A DNA stretch of 64,000 nucleotides. It comes from Amoebophrya sp. A120 (taxonomy: Eukaryota; Sar; Dinophyceae; Syndiniales; Amoebophryaceae). The stretch is taken from contig CAJINV010000003.1 in NCBI GenBank assembly GCA_905178155.1, forward strand, positions 121,282 to 185,281. Reading direction: 5' to 3'. Below the pieces are notes generated by a model that made no database searches, had not been told where the DNA came from, and worked only from the letters and a program-made list of their open reading frames with translations. This document shows positions 1 to 11,093 of the stretch, piece after piece. Both the position numbers and the translations under genes were made by a program. Numbering within the stretch: position 1 is the first letter of the stretch; every line of letters starts with the position of its first letter.

Positions 1-156
1 AATACAATGTTGGTCAAGATTCATTCCGACGGAAATGATCGTCGGTAGTGGACCGGCACGCGGCACGAATTATTTTTTGCGAAACTGCAAAGAGATCTAG
101 TTCTAGATCAAGAGTGCGCCTGCAGGTTTTTGCGGTTTATATAAGATTTCAACAAC

Positions 157-513
157 TGATGAGAACACGAAGTACACAGGAATTCCTCGTTTCGCTTAGG
201 GAGGAGCCCTGCTCCTGTTCCCGATGGCGATGAAACACTCAAATTGTCTGGACCTCTGATGCGATGAAAAACCGAGTTTTGTTGTAGAACCTCTTTCTTT
301 GTGCATTGTACAGCTTACGATCATATTTGGAAGCTGCTGCACAAGTGTTAGTCTTTATCAGTTGCACGGGCTTAGAAGATCGTCCGCGCAACATGGCACT
401 AGTACATCACTTCCGAGATGATGAGAACACGAAGTACACAGGAATTCCTCGTTTCGCTTAGAACTTCGGTTCAATGGCGGTGAACACTCAATAATGTCTG
501 GACCTCTGACACG
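157..513. repeat. Direct repeat of about 100 bp upstream of first gene
   Basis: Two copies lie at about 157-263 and 418-513. Both contain TGAGAACACGAAGTACACAG followed by GAATTCCTCGTTTCGCTTAG, and both end near TGTCTGGACCTCTGA. Copy 1 carries about 15 extra bases in the middle. Roughly 155 bp lies between the copies. No coding role is visible. The arrangement resembles the other local duplications around insertions in this window. Confidence 0.8.
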
Positions 514-628
514 TCGGAAATAGTGGCTCATCTAGTGCATCGTGTAGTTGTATAGCGTGTATGTACGACTACAATATCCTTTTCACAAATGCGACGAAAA
601 CTTTCTCGTCCCGTATAGTCTTCTAAAA

Positions 629-2203
629 ATGGTTCAGGTACTGCAACGACATTCGCAGATTCCGGCGGAGGAGGATGAAAATTTGTTCACAAGATCTTCA
701 AGAATGCACAACGAGGCGGAGGCATGTGGAGGACAACGGGGAGTTTGGACGGCCCGCTCGGTTGCAAGCCTCCTTCGAGCGTTCTGCAAAGCAGGTTCTT
801 CAACAGGTTTACCGAGGCGCACAAACAACTACACTGAACAGGACGAGACTTCTTCTAGAAGCACGACAACCCGCGGAAACAACATCGCCCAAAGGCTTTA
901 TGGAGAGAGGCTTGCAAACATCCTCGCGGCTTCGAAACTGCTCGACCGCGTTTCATGGGAAGACAGTTCATCTGAACTCAGCGTCGCGATTCATGCAATC
1001 GGGAAACTCCCGAGAGGACGAGGTGATTTTGGTGGGAAGCAAGCAGACGAAGCCCCTGGAGGCGCCCTTGACCGCCTACTGGTCAGCCTGTTGCGGAAGT
1101 TTTGCCAGCCATCGCCTCGCGTCGCCTGGGCGGTGCGCGACTGGGCGAATGTAATGGATGCAGTGTCCTTTCGTCTCTCACGACTGATTTTTTTGCCAAA
1201 CAAGCACGTGGAACGAGGACCACAACTACATGTTGATCCTGTAATATCGAAGAGCGGGGACATGAGAGATGAAGCTCCAGAACATCAAGGCCTTCGCCAT
1301 ATTTCTAAGCCCTTCCGAACTTCTGTGCTCCGCTTCATGCAGCTCACACACGAAGCTATAGTCTGTTGCAGTTCGTCATGCCGCGGCAGAAGACCGAGAG
1401 AGCTGGAAGAGGGAAATACTGTGGACCGTAATTCTCCACCTCCTCGCGCTGCGGTAGAACTACCTGGGACCACAGCTGCTTTGGCGGCGCTACACGGTCC
1501 TTGGCAAATTCAGGACTGCATGGCGGGTCTCGTTGGTGTGGGCCGTCTGGAGAATGCGCTGGCGGGGGAAGAGGAGGAAGACAGCAAAGTGAAAATACGC
1601 CGAAAGATAAGAGGACCAGCAGACTACCGCGGCAACGACTTTTCATTTCGCGCGTCGACGAAGCGGCTGGAAGTGTTCGAATGTCTGCTTCAGCGGCTGC
1701 GGTTCCATGTGCACGAGTTGAAGTTTTCACAGCTGTCGGACGTGTTTGTGGCGGCCGGAAAGCTCCGCGCGCGTTCTGTGCCTGTCGTCGAGTGTTTGTA
1801 TAAGCAGTTCTTGCCACGCGTGGAGGAACAGGTGTTGGCGGCCGTTTCAAGCGGCGCGCCGAGGTCTTCGTGTGACGTGGAAACGTGGAAGTGCGCCGTG
1901 GTGAACCTGCTCTCTGCGCTGTCCAAGTTGCGCCACGACGAGTCAAAACTCGCAGTACCTCAGCACCGTGGGAACAAAAAGGGTGTAATTTCGAGCTGGT
2001 CTGCGTCGCAGGGCGTGGCGCGGTTGCTTGTTACGGCCTGCTTGAAGACAACGTCACGGAACCACGGGAAGGGTCGTCCAGGAGCAGGGTTGCTAAAGCT
2101 ATCCCGGGCGGATCGCGAGCAGATTCGTAAGTCCTGTATGAGATTGGGACTGCTCACCGCTAAGACGGCGCCTTGCGTTTCATTGGAAGACCTTACTTGC
2201 TAA
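629..2203 (+). CDS. Hypothetical protein, possible helical-repeat (RAP/FASTK-like) family
   Basis: The open frame runs upstream to about 548 but has no ATG before 629, so that ATG is chosen; the product is about 524 residues and stops at 2203. The first part is low in complexity and Arg/Ser rich. Around residues 370-450 there are paired amphipathic helices (VFECLLQRLRFHVHELKF, then QLSDVFVAAGKLRARSVPVV) with the look of octotricopeptide or FASTK-like repeats, which in alveolates often occur in organellar RNA-binding proteins. No catalytic motif and no RAP domain could be seen. An upstream exon could exist, and the true 3' end could be spliced. The function is a guess from repeat style only. 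Confidence 0.5.
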   Translation: MVQVLQRHSQIPAEEDENLFTRSSRMHNEAEACGGQRGVWTARSVASLLRAFCKAGSSTGLPRRTNNYTEQDETSSRSTTTRGNNIAQRLYGERLANILAASKLLDRVSWEDSSSELSVAIHAIGKLPRGRGDFGGKQADEAPGGALDRLLVSLLRKFCQPSPRVAWAVRDWANVMDAVSFRLSRLIFLPNKHVERGPQLHVDPVISKSGDMRDEAPEHQGLRHISKPFRTSVLRFMQLTHEAIVCCSSSCRGRRPRELEEGNTVDRNSPPPRAAVELPGTTAALAALHGPWQIQDCMAGLVGVGRLENALAGEEEEDSKVKIRRKIRGPADYRGNDFSFRASTKRLEVFECLLQRLRFHVHELKFSQLSDVFVAAGKLRARSVPVVECLYKQFLPRVEEQVLAAVSSGAPRSSCDVETWKCAVVNLLSALSKLRHDESKLAVPQHRGNKKGVISSWSASQGVARLLVTACLKTTSRNHGKGRPGAGLLKLSRADREQIRKSCMRLGLLTAKTAPCVSLEDLTC

Positions 2204-2836
2204 ACGCGTCGTTGTACAGCATCAAGAAAGTAGAATTATTGAAAAATCAGGTGAGCAACATCCCGGACGGTAAACTTCAAAACTATGTGTAGCTATGTGT
2301 AGTGACTCAACTGAGATGTTGCGAGACGCATTTTCAAATCGTGTTCCGCTGAGTCGCAGAAATGGTTGGCATGTATGTTGGTGTGCAGCTGCGGACAAAC
2401 GAACAAAAGTTGAAAACAGAGTCAACTCTGCGCCAAGTAGGGCCAGGGCTAGCCGCAGTTGTGTAAGTACCCGAGTAGAGCGAGGGATGAATGTCCATTG
2501 CCTGCTGTGACAAGCTGAACGAATGACATGAGAGAGTCTGTAGCTGTAGTTTCAGTGTCCCGTCGGAAGAAACTTAGCACCCTGCAAGCGACAGTTGTGA
2601 ATGTATTCTCGCACCACGCTCCGCTCGTAGTGTGAGAGATATGGAATTTTTCCTACTAGTATGATTCACGGACAACTTCAACTTAGAAACGCACTAGGGT
2701 CAGATACAACGATCACGATGCCCACGTCCTCGTACATGAAGCAGCTTGCTGCTTTCGCGTTCCGTCTTCCTTATTTTGCAACCTGTTGCTTTGCTCCGGT
2801 GTAGTAGGACGTCTCTCTTCGAGGACCAGCTCCAAC
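2204..2836. other. Intergenic, nothing recognised
   Basis: This stretch of about 630 bases has no convincing coding frame, RNA gene or repeat. It presumably holds the 3' end of the first gene and the promoter of the next. Confidence 0.5.
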
Positions 2837-5800
2837 ATGGACTACAATACGACATCTGACGGGCAGCTGCGGGAGCACCTGATACGGCGCGAAGACCTTT
2901 CCGACGCGGGGTACGAGCAGGAAGGTGGAACAAGTACTAGGCGAGTAGAACAGTCTTCGCGGAACAACACGCGCCCGAAAAAAAACCGCCGGGAGAAGAA
3001 CAACCGGGATCCGTACGTGAACACCTACCCTCGCGACGAGTACGACGACGGGACTGCGGGCCGGAGCGAGTACGATCGCCAGCATTACCAGGACAACATC
3101 CCCGCTGGCCGTGAGCGGGGAGTTGACGTGGAGTACGACAGTTACCAATACGAGGATGGCTATGGTGCCTCCGGTGCGCGGGACCGCGACGACCGCCTCA
3201 CGGAGAACAACCGAGCGCGGAGAGGCGGACACAAGCGGCGGCGGGACCGAAATAGGGAGCGCGGCGGTGCGGGGGGCGTAGACCACAACAACCGGTCATA
3301 CCACCGCAACGGCGACCGGTATAATTCGGACGGGTATATTCACGATCACTCCGGCCGGGACCGATACAATACTTCAGACGCGGACCACCACGACAGCGGT
3401 ACCGATTATTCGAACAGCGGGAGTGACTACGGCGATGAGGAGGACGACGAGGAGAGTCAGACCCCGCAGCGCAGCAACCGCCGGCGGAACCGCGGTCGGA
3501 GAAAAAAGATCATGGAGAGCCCCGATCACGCGGACGAGGACCACAAAATCCGCCACGAGTACAGTGTCATCCAGGACCACCGGGGCGGCGGCCACGATGA
3601 AGAGTGGGAGGCCGAGGAAAAGGACCGTGGCAGCGGGCTGGATAGCGGGGGTGGTCTTCACGACCACTGCGAGGACGACGGCGAGCAGGACCCCCGCGGG
3701 CGGCGCGACGACTCCTCCTACAGTCGGGGCGAGTACCACGACGGGTCCCTTGGGGGCCATCAGGGCCCCTACGACCAGGGCGCCGCTGCGGACCTGGCGT
3801 TGCGCCGAGATCGGAGCCTGTCGAGTAACACCAGCCTCGGCGAAAGGATGAACAACTTCGGGACCACGACGTCGATTAACCCGCCCGGCGCACCCGGCGG
3901 CGGAGGAGGATACCAGCCTCCGGTGCTCACTGGTATGCACGAGTCTGGATTTTTATGGAATAATGCAAAAAAAAACAGCAAACAGCCGTGTATTCTTTTG
4001 GATCAACATCATCCTTTAAAAATAGAGGACTTCTGCGGGGCACAACCTGGTGCACCGTCTAAGTCTCGCCTACAAGACGTTTGGAGTGTGTAGCCGCGGC
4101 TTGCACAAGAAGCTGTGTTTCGATTCTTTCTGCTTTTCCTGCATGTAAAGATCGGTGTTGATCGTGAAAATACGGATTTGCAGCTGCATTGGAATTTCCA
4201 ATTCCATATCGCCAACTTGTTGGGCTTGGTGGACGGCGAAGTCCCAACAGTTCCAGCAGCCCGAAGAGCCCGAAGACGACGCCCCCCTTCCCGTCGCTCG
4301 GCTCGCCGCACGGGGGGGTTGCCGGGGGTCCCGGAGTGCTGCAGCTGTTTCAGACCGCTTCCTCCTCCAGCACGACGGCAGGGAACCCGAATCTCCCGCG
4401 CGCCGACAGCTCCCAGTTGCCCCGCGCCGGCAGTACTTTGTCGAAGGCCACGCCGAGCGATCACAGTTTGAACCTCCAGCAAGGCGGCGGATCCACTTCC
4501 ACCGCGGCGTTGCATCAGAATCGAGGAGCAGGTCCACCTAATTTGGAAGAACGAGGGGTTCAGCTGCTCGGAAGTGAAACTAGTGGTAAAATGCTGGATG
4601 TTGACGATCAGCTACAACGGCAGTCGTTAAATAACCCGCAACATCAAATGATGGGAGACCACGCACACGACTACCAGCAGCGCGACGCCTCAAGCAGCCA
4701 CGAGCGGTCCGGAATAATGACGGCGTCAAGTGGCAAGAGCAGCCACGAGCGTGTCGCCGGCGGCGCGAACGCGTACAACAACGCCGGCACAACTAGCGGG
4801 ACCACCGCGCAGCTCCCTGGCAGCACGTCGTCCTTCCCGCTGCGGGCGGGCAGCCTGCCCGTGGGCGCCACGGCCACCCTGTTCGGGCTGGAGCGCGGAA
4901 CCACCACCAGCGGGACCCCCGTGCAGTTGCACAGCCTGCACCCGCGCACGCCGGCGCAAACAGCGGTTTTCATCAACGACGGCACGGGGCTGCTCGCCGC
5001 GCCGCGCGTGCAGCAGCCGCGCCGCGGCACGGACTTCACGCTGGGAAACAAGAAGCTGACGACACGGTTGATGAAAGAGAGCATGCTGATATGCATTGCA
5101 AAAGTATCGTACTAGTACGAATCGCATATACAAATTTGCTCAACATGACAAATGAAATTTGTCGTGCTAAATTACCTAAGAAACCAGACTTGTCATGCTA
5201 GTCTGGCACTTAGACTTATACCAGTAGCAGTGCGATACTTTAGACTGGATAGCTGAACGACCGCAGCAACATCGCCGCCAGCATGGCCATGCGCAAGAAG
5301 AAGCAGCTGCGGCTATCGAAAAGAAAAATCCCCCCTCCCCATATCAAAGCGGAAATCTGTGATGCTGGATTTGCGTACACAAATCAGATTTGTCTTGCTG
5401 ACGGGGACGGCAGGCCTACATCAAGCCTGAGTAGAGAGGTTTTGGCCTAGGCGCTTAGCATGAGAAACGTCTGCGCTTAGGCCAAACCGCATCACAAATC
5501 GCCTCCATAGTGCGGCGGAGCCTGTGGAATTGCCTTCTTGCAAGACAGAGATGATTTGTGGTCGCAAATCAGCATTGCAAATTTTCTGCGACGTACCTTT
5601 TCGATATGGGGAGGGGGGATTTTTCCTTACGATAGCGGCAGCGCCGCCGGGAGCAGAGCCAGGGGCTGGTGCACGCTTTTTGTATCTGCGAGTCCATCGA
5701 CCTGGACTCCCTGAATACGGAGTGGAACGCGTTAGATGTGGAGAACGGGCAGGACGTACTGAACCCAATGGACGACAAATACATCGAGCTTGATTCCGCC

Positions 5801-8800
5801 AGAAATTTCGTTTCTCCCGACGCTCTTGTCTCGGTCGATTCGCAGGTACTAACGATATTAGCTCTGGAGGGCGGGGAGGGGTGGTGTTCATCTTTTTTCG
5901 AGTTACCGTTCTTGCAAAGCCGAGCAAGTAGTGCTAGTGTTTGATGTTTCAAGAAAGCGTCATGGAAATGAAAATATGAAACAAAGTGTTTCTTTCTGGA
6001 GAAGAAGGAAACCTTTCGACGTCTCCGTGTGTGCGAGCTGGAGGGGTGATGTTTTAATATACCGGAGAAAATCTAACTAAAAAAATAGGTGACCGCAATG
6101 AAGGTGCTCGGGGGGCATGACTGCTTGGTGTTTCGCTTTGGCACGGTTGTCACATGGGGCATCACCGAGGACCAGACCCGAGAAATCTGCCACTTCCTGC
6201 GGCCCTTTTCCTTTTCCGCCCTGCCGGAGTGGGAGCAGGATGACATGTTCTTCATCGAGGAGCGCGGCGCGCCCGGGAGTGGTAACTGAAAGTAGTGTCT
6301 TCATGGCTCTGTGTTCGAATATTCTGTTTTGTTCTTTGAGAGTGAGACTAGACTTGTTCGGATAAAAAGTTGGAATGTATCAATCCGCGAATGGAGCAGG
6401 AGCTGCAGTTTGTGGTCCACATAAATAATTCATGCCCTTTACTGAACACAGGTTACGTTGCAAAAGACCGCATCACGCTGGCGACCAAGAACGTCTTCGA
6501 GCGGCTTGCATACAGCTACGCGTTTGGGCAGTCCGTCAAGCTGTCGGTCTTCGAGGAGTCCGTGGAGGGTTCTATCGAACGCAACAAAACCATACCGGAA
6601 GAAATGATGCGAACGGGGCAGCTTCCATATCAAATGCAAATAGAAATATGTCTGAGTCTGGAAGGTTGCAACTTGTGATGCTGTCTCTGGATTCGAAAAA
6701 AGTCTGTATCGCATGACTAGCAAGAGGAGTCCAGTTTGTGCTACGAGGAGAGGGCGCTTCTCATGCAGACTAGGCATAAAGAAGCCGAAGCCCTCTACAA
6801 ATCTGTCGTGCTAAGCCATGCACTACAGGCATCAGGGGTCATTCAAAATATGCATGGCAACCAGACGTATTTGCAATGCATATTCCAAAACGCATGACCA
6901 ACCAGCGGGTCGCCCAGTACATGGGCGACTTGTTTGTGCAAAGGTACTTACTAACTCTGCTTCCATTCTACGATGACGTACTACTGCACTCAATGATCTT
7001 TGCGTATTGTATGACTGTCAGATTATGATATCAGGACATAGCCATAACACCACTTCGTTTATTTTGAGTCCACAAGAGCAAAACAGGTGTCGCGTAAACT
7101 TGCATTTCGACATTTTGGACACGCCTGACGTATTTTGGGAATTCGACGAATTTGAGGACTGCTATAACAATATGAATTGCAAAAGTATCGTACTAGTATA
7201 AATCGCATGACAAATTTCCTCAGCATGAGAAAGAAAATTTGTAATGCGGATTTAACCTGAGAAAGAAGTTTGTAATGCATGAATGCAATTAGAAGTACGA
7301 GTTCGATACTTTTGCACAGGATAAACAAGTGCCGAAAATACCTCGATCTGTCGAAGCGGGTGAGTATGCACTGCAAATATGTCTGGGTCTGGAAGGATCC
7401 GAACTTGTGATGCAAATTGCGGATCGTACAAAGATTTGTGTTGCATGACTGGCAAGAACAGGTGCTCACTTGCGAAGAACATGCTGAGATGGTATTTCTC
7501 ATGCAGAGTAGGCAACAGCACGAAGGGGCTGCAGAACCTGTTAATATGCTAGGACTCGCATTCCAGATTTGAGGGAGCTAGGAAAAACTGCGCGACAAAT
7601 CTCGCACTCTCCCAGACCCAGACAGATTTGCAGTTCATAGTGCGCATCGTCAACCAGCGCTTGGAAATCATCAAGGAACTCTACGAGATGCTGCACAATG
7701 AGGTATTGGAGAAGTGATCTTTGATCCACCTTTTGTTGGGGTTTAAAATTCTTGTGCTTTTGTTTATTCACTAAGTCGTGTAAAAACTACTCTACTGCAT
7801 CGGGGGTTTCAGTCTGATGTAGTTTTTTGATGTGAGTGATGTCTCTCGTTCGGATCCGAAGATCACGATCGAGACGGGTCACAGTTTGGAGTGGATCGTG
7901 ATTTTGCTGGTTTTCGCCAACGTGCTGGTGGACATTCTCTCCGTGCTGGGTACGATGTATCGCAACCCGTATTACCGACCGCTCATCGTCGACCTCGCGA
8001 GCTGGTTCGGCCTCGATCTGCCCCTGGAGCAGGAGCCGGACGACGGGTTTCACCACGCCGAGGATGTTGCAGACCCAGCGGCACACCTCCACGGTGTTTT
8101 TTTTCTCGAGGACCTCCACCAGCCAGCAGGATGATGATCTCGCTCATCACGACCCATGTGACACCAGCAGGGGAACAAACTTGTTGTGGCCGGAATTTAT
8201 TTCTTCCCAACGAATCCGGAGGAGGCCTTGGTACTACGCAACGGAAGTGGCGGGGAAACGGCAGAGCCGTGGTCAACATCGAGAGCTTTATCCTGAAGAT
8301 GGTACGAGACCAATGCGAAGACCGAGCGCCGGTAGTACGGCCGGAGCGCTGTATGGTGCAAGAAATCGGCATCCTCTAATATTTTCGGAGCGGAGCGACC
8401 ACAAGCAGGATACTGGCCTGGCATCCTCTCTGTAGTTTCGCTGGCTGGCGACGCATTTTTGGCTCGTGCTTCCGGGGAGGTGACGAGGAAACCAGCCAGC
8501 CGGTGGGGCTGCATCCGCGCCGGATAAACAATTTTGACACGACGCCGGATGAGTAACCCCTGGCTCAGCGGATCTACCGGTTCTTTCGGACGCGACCGCC
8601 GAAACTACGTCAAAATTCCGAACGAAGGCCGCATGCACTGGGGATTTGCAATGGTGAATCAGCTGGCGCCCCTGGACCTCCACACAGGTGCATCGAGAAC
8701 AGGACTGGAAAATTGTGCGCGGGAAAAGAAATGATAAGGAAACATCAAAGGAACAGCCGAATGCAAATCTTTACCTGCGTGCACCCCAAAATCGAGAGAT

Positions 8801-9001
8801 AGTTAGAATTTAAAAACTTTTTGCGCTAATAAAACAGCACCATGTTGTACTAGTAAGTACTTTCACTTCATGAATCTTCACACATCAACTACAACGCAGG
8901 TGACGATCAAGAATGAGCACAACTTGGAATGGATCATCATTGTGCTTATCATCCTCGAAGTGGTGTTCGAAGTTCTTGGGCTGTACCTGCAGTCGGAATG
9001 A
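2837..9001 (+). CDS. RMD1/RMND1-like (DUF155) membrane protein, multi-exon
   Basis: Inferred exons: 2837-~3931, ~4240-5088, 5256-5318, 5636-5845, 6089-6281, 6452-6627, 6888-6943, 7087-7168, 7327-7362, 7643-7702, then a last exon at 8900-9001 or 7862-8134. The first two exons encode a long disordered, charged region. The DUF155 core starts near GLVHAFCICESIDLDSL and continues with VFRFGTVVTWGITED, RITLATKNVFERLAYS, FGQSVKLSVFEESVEG, FDILDTPDVFWEF and IVNQRLEIIKELYEMLHNE. It ends in one transmembrane helix (HNLEWIIIVLIILEVVFEVL). The yeast and human relatives act at mitochondrial or other organelle membranes in meiosis or mitochondrial translation; the role here is not known. Phases agree at nearly all junctions. 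Four introns are introners of families A, B and C. The exon 1/2 junction is uncertain. Confidence 0.85.
5090..5252 (+). mobile_element. Introner family C in RMD1-like gene
   Basis: Ends are TATGCATTGCAAAAGTATCG and CGATACTTTAGACTGGATAG, an imperfect TIR. It is flanked by CTGA (5086-5089 and 5253-5256). Removing it joins MKESML to NDRSNIAAS in frame. Confidence 0.8.
5319..5635 (+). mobile_element. Introner family B in RMD1-like gene
   Basis: The TIR is built on AAAAATCCCCCCTCCCCATATC and its inverse GATATGGGGAGGGGGGATTT. The interior matches the copy in the carboxypeptidase gene (for example the shared AAGCGCCTAGGCCAAA block, here inverted). Precise removal joins KKKQLRLS to RQRRREQSQG. Confidence 0.8.
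6628..6882 (+). mobile_element. Introner family A in RMD1-like gene
   Basis: Starts TATCAAATGCAAATAG and ends TTTGCAATGCATA, with TSD TTCCA at 6623-6627 and 6883-6887. Removing one TSD copy plus the element joins RTGQLP to KRMTNQRVAQ. No GT-AG pair is available at this junction. Confidence 0.85.
7169..7326 (+). mobile_element. Introner family C, second copy in RMD1-like gene
   Basis: TIR GCAAAAGTATCGTACTAGTA is matched by inverse GTTCGATACTTTTGC. An AATTTGTAATGC motif recurs inside. Flanks TATAAC and ATAAAC look like a diverged TSD. Excision joins EDCYN to KCRKYLDLSKR. Confidence 0.75.
7363..7639 (+). mobile_element. Introner family A, second copy in RMD1-like gene
   Basis: The core begins at TATGCACTGCAAATATGTCT and ends CAGACAGATTTGCAGTTCATA. 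GTG is present on both sides (7360-7362 and 7640-7642). The left edge reads GTGAGT, a good donor, but the in-frame right edge is not AG. Excision joins LSKRV to RIVNQRLEI. Confidence 0.8.
7862..8134 (+). CDS. Alternative terminal exon of the RMD1-like gene
   Basis: This exon encodes ITIETGHSLEWIVILLVFAN and about 70 further residues, then stops at 8134. The start matches the second terminal exon at 8900-9001 (VTIKNEHNLEWIIIVLIILE) in length and hydrophobic pattern. It follows AG at 7860-7861 in the right phase. The two exons therefore look like a duplicated last exon, used alternatively, or with one copy decaying. This copy adds a tail of about 60 residues, including WFGLDLPLEQEPDDG. Confidence 0.6.
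   Translation: MTIETGHSLEWIVILLVFANVLVDILSVLGTMYRNPYYRPLIVDLASWFGLDLPLEQEPDDGFHHAEDVADPAAHLHGVFFLEDLHQPAG
8135..8899. other. Region between the two terminal exons
   Basis: If exon 8900 is used this is intron. An open frame near 8549-8690 starts MSNPWLSGSTGSFGRDRRN and looks mildly protein-like, but it has no recognised domain and no clear partner exon. Nothing else is supported here. Confidence 0.4.
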
Positions 9002-9761
9002 TGATGATCCTAATCGCGTGCTAGCTGGTCGTGCCCCCGCCCCGTAGAGCCAATCGATTGCGCAGCTGCATCTGATCAACTCGATCATTCGGGATGGGTG
9101 GTCCCACTTAGGAGGAGCTGGCGGCTTTTCCGGCCCGGATTGTCAATGCAACGGCGGCAATTCTTGCGATGGTTGGAACAAGAATACTTCATTTTACATC
9201 GCAGCATTAAGATTGTTTGTTCATCACAACTGACGCAGTTGTTCTTGCAGGAGCTGCTTCTGTGCAAAAGTTTTGACTTTCTGGCCCCTTCAATCAATTT
9301 TTCAACAACTTCTACGCCAAAGCAGGTGTATCGCACACGCGGCCGCGCTGAATGCTTTGTTGATAAAATCATCTTCCACGAGTTGTCTTACTCCGTAGTT
9401 GTATCGGAGAGCCGCACGACAACGGTAATTCTACGAGTGCTTACTAGATCTACTTCGGGTGCAATATTGCAGACAAGAGAAGATGAAAAAGAAACAGGAA
9501 TTATCTACAGCTACAACACCACCTCGCTCACGCGCTTTGGACAGTAAGCGGGTGCTGTTCATCTCTTCTTTGGCGCTGAATGCAAACGCAATATGCTGCG
9601 CATGTCCGTAGTTGTGCAACTACAGCTACGCTCTTGCATTTCGGGCGCAACATGATTCGTATGTTTGTGGTGATTTATTTACTTGTTAGTTCATTGAGGG
9701 ATCATTTTTTTTAACTTTACAAAAGTACACACATTTTATCGTCCTAGCGGAAAAAAAAATT
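9002..9761. other. Intergenic, nothing recognised
   Basis: AT-rich non-coding sequence between the RMD1-like stop and the FKBP start. The open frames here lack family features. Confidence 0.5.
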
Positions 9762-10602
9762 ATGCCCACCACCTCGTCGTTGGCGCACAAGTTTCGTTTC
9801 AGTTACATTACTCTGCCGTTGTCGATCGTGCTCGCGGGCGTGTTTGTTTTTTACACATTCCACAAGGCAAAGGAGAGAAAACGGGAGTACGAGGCAGATG
9901 ATCCCGGCGGCAAGCCGGCCCGCCGTAGTTCTAGCAAGTACAATCGGTCGCAGGAACGAAAATCGCCAGAAGCGGAACAACGCAAGACCAAGGCCTTCTT
10001 CTGGACCCTGAAGGAGGGCAAGGGGACGGCGTCCGCTCGGGAAGGGGACCTGATCTCGGTTTATGTGGAGGCTATGGTGGACGCGGACCGGGGCAAAGAG
10101 GTCACCCTGACCGAGCGGCAGAAGCGGCAGTCTTTTCGCATCGGCGGGACCGATCCCGATAGCGCGGAGTGTCGGGCGGGCGGCGCGGAAGCGGGCGAAA
10201 ACACCCTGCAGCTTGGGTAATGAGCAAAAAAAGACGTTGTTTAAGTGAGTTTTTATTTCGACGTTTCGGTTATTTTTCTTCTTGTACAGCACACGAAGGT
10301 AAAGATGAAACGGCTATGTTCATCGTGGGAGTTTGTTTTCCAAAGTTTCCTCGGTTGTCCTTATCGTGTACTTGTTGTGTCATCTTTTTAAATACGGCTG
10401 CCGATTCAACATTTTTTCCAGCTGCGTTTCGAAGGTGCAGGAGGGGCTGCTTGGCGTACGGGTGGGGGAAACGCGCAAGGTGTTGGTGCGACACCACAGC
10501 GGGCGGCACCTTGGGACGGTTCCTCGGGATTCCCCGGCAGTGCTGCGCGTTACCGTGGAGGACCTGACGGATCTCCGAACTCTCGAGGATGATGACCTCT
10601 GA
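9762..10602 (+). CDS. Membrane-anchored FKBP-type peptidyl-prolyl isomerase-like protein
   Basis: Two exons, 9762-10216 and 10422-10602, joined by a GT-AG intron in consistent phase, give 211 residues. Residues 17-33 (ITLPLSIVLAGVFVFYT) form one membrane segment, followed by a basic linker. The FKBP-like domain starts at KEGKGTASAREGDLISVYVE and continues in exon 2 with KVQEGLLGVRVGETRKVLV and a proline-containing loop (GTVPRDSPAVLRVTVEDL). These match the FKBP pattern of a GD.v.v.Y strand, an EGL.GM..GE turn and a C-terminal V.L.dL strand. Several aromatic active-site residues of active FKBPs are not obvious, so the protein may be a folding or scaffold relative rather than an efficient isomerase. 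The ATG follows a stop-rich leader, which fixes the start. Confidence 0.8.
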
Positions 10603-11093
10603 CGACGTATTCCGACATGACGTGGCCTCGTTTTTGTTCTCTATTTTGCGGCTGAAAATCATTATTCTGCAGCGATGTCCGAGCACAAGCACAAGCTGAT
10701 GGATTCGTCAAGATGAAGACGCTGACTAGAAGGAAGACGAATTTTTCTACTGGAGTAGTAAGAAAGGACCATGTTGTGGTTGCCGCTAGCTTGGAGAACT
10801 CTATGACAGCAACCGTTGCAGCACAGCACTCTGCCGGGACCGACCGGATGGGAAAGTTGTTTTTTCGGCACGCCTGTGTTCCGTTCCGGGAATTTTGCGG
10901 AGACGATTGCGTTGTGAATTTTTTTCATTCTGGCCCGGGTTGGGCTTGTCCGTCACGTAGTGGGTGCTCCTCTGTTTTGTAATTCATGAGTGCAGAAAAA
11001 AAGACGGAGATGATGTGCTAGAAGAGCCCTCATTTCTCTGCTGTATGCCATTGAAGGAGATCCGCCAAGCCGCTTCCCCAAAAAATCTATCTC
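10603..11093. other. Intergenic, nothing recognised
   Basis: About 490 bases with only short open frames and no recognisable product or repeat. Confidence 0.45.
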
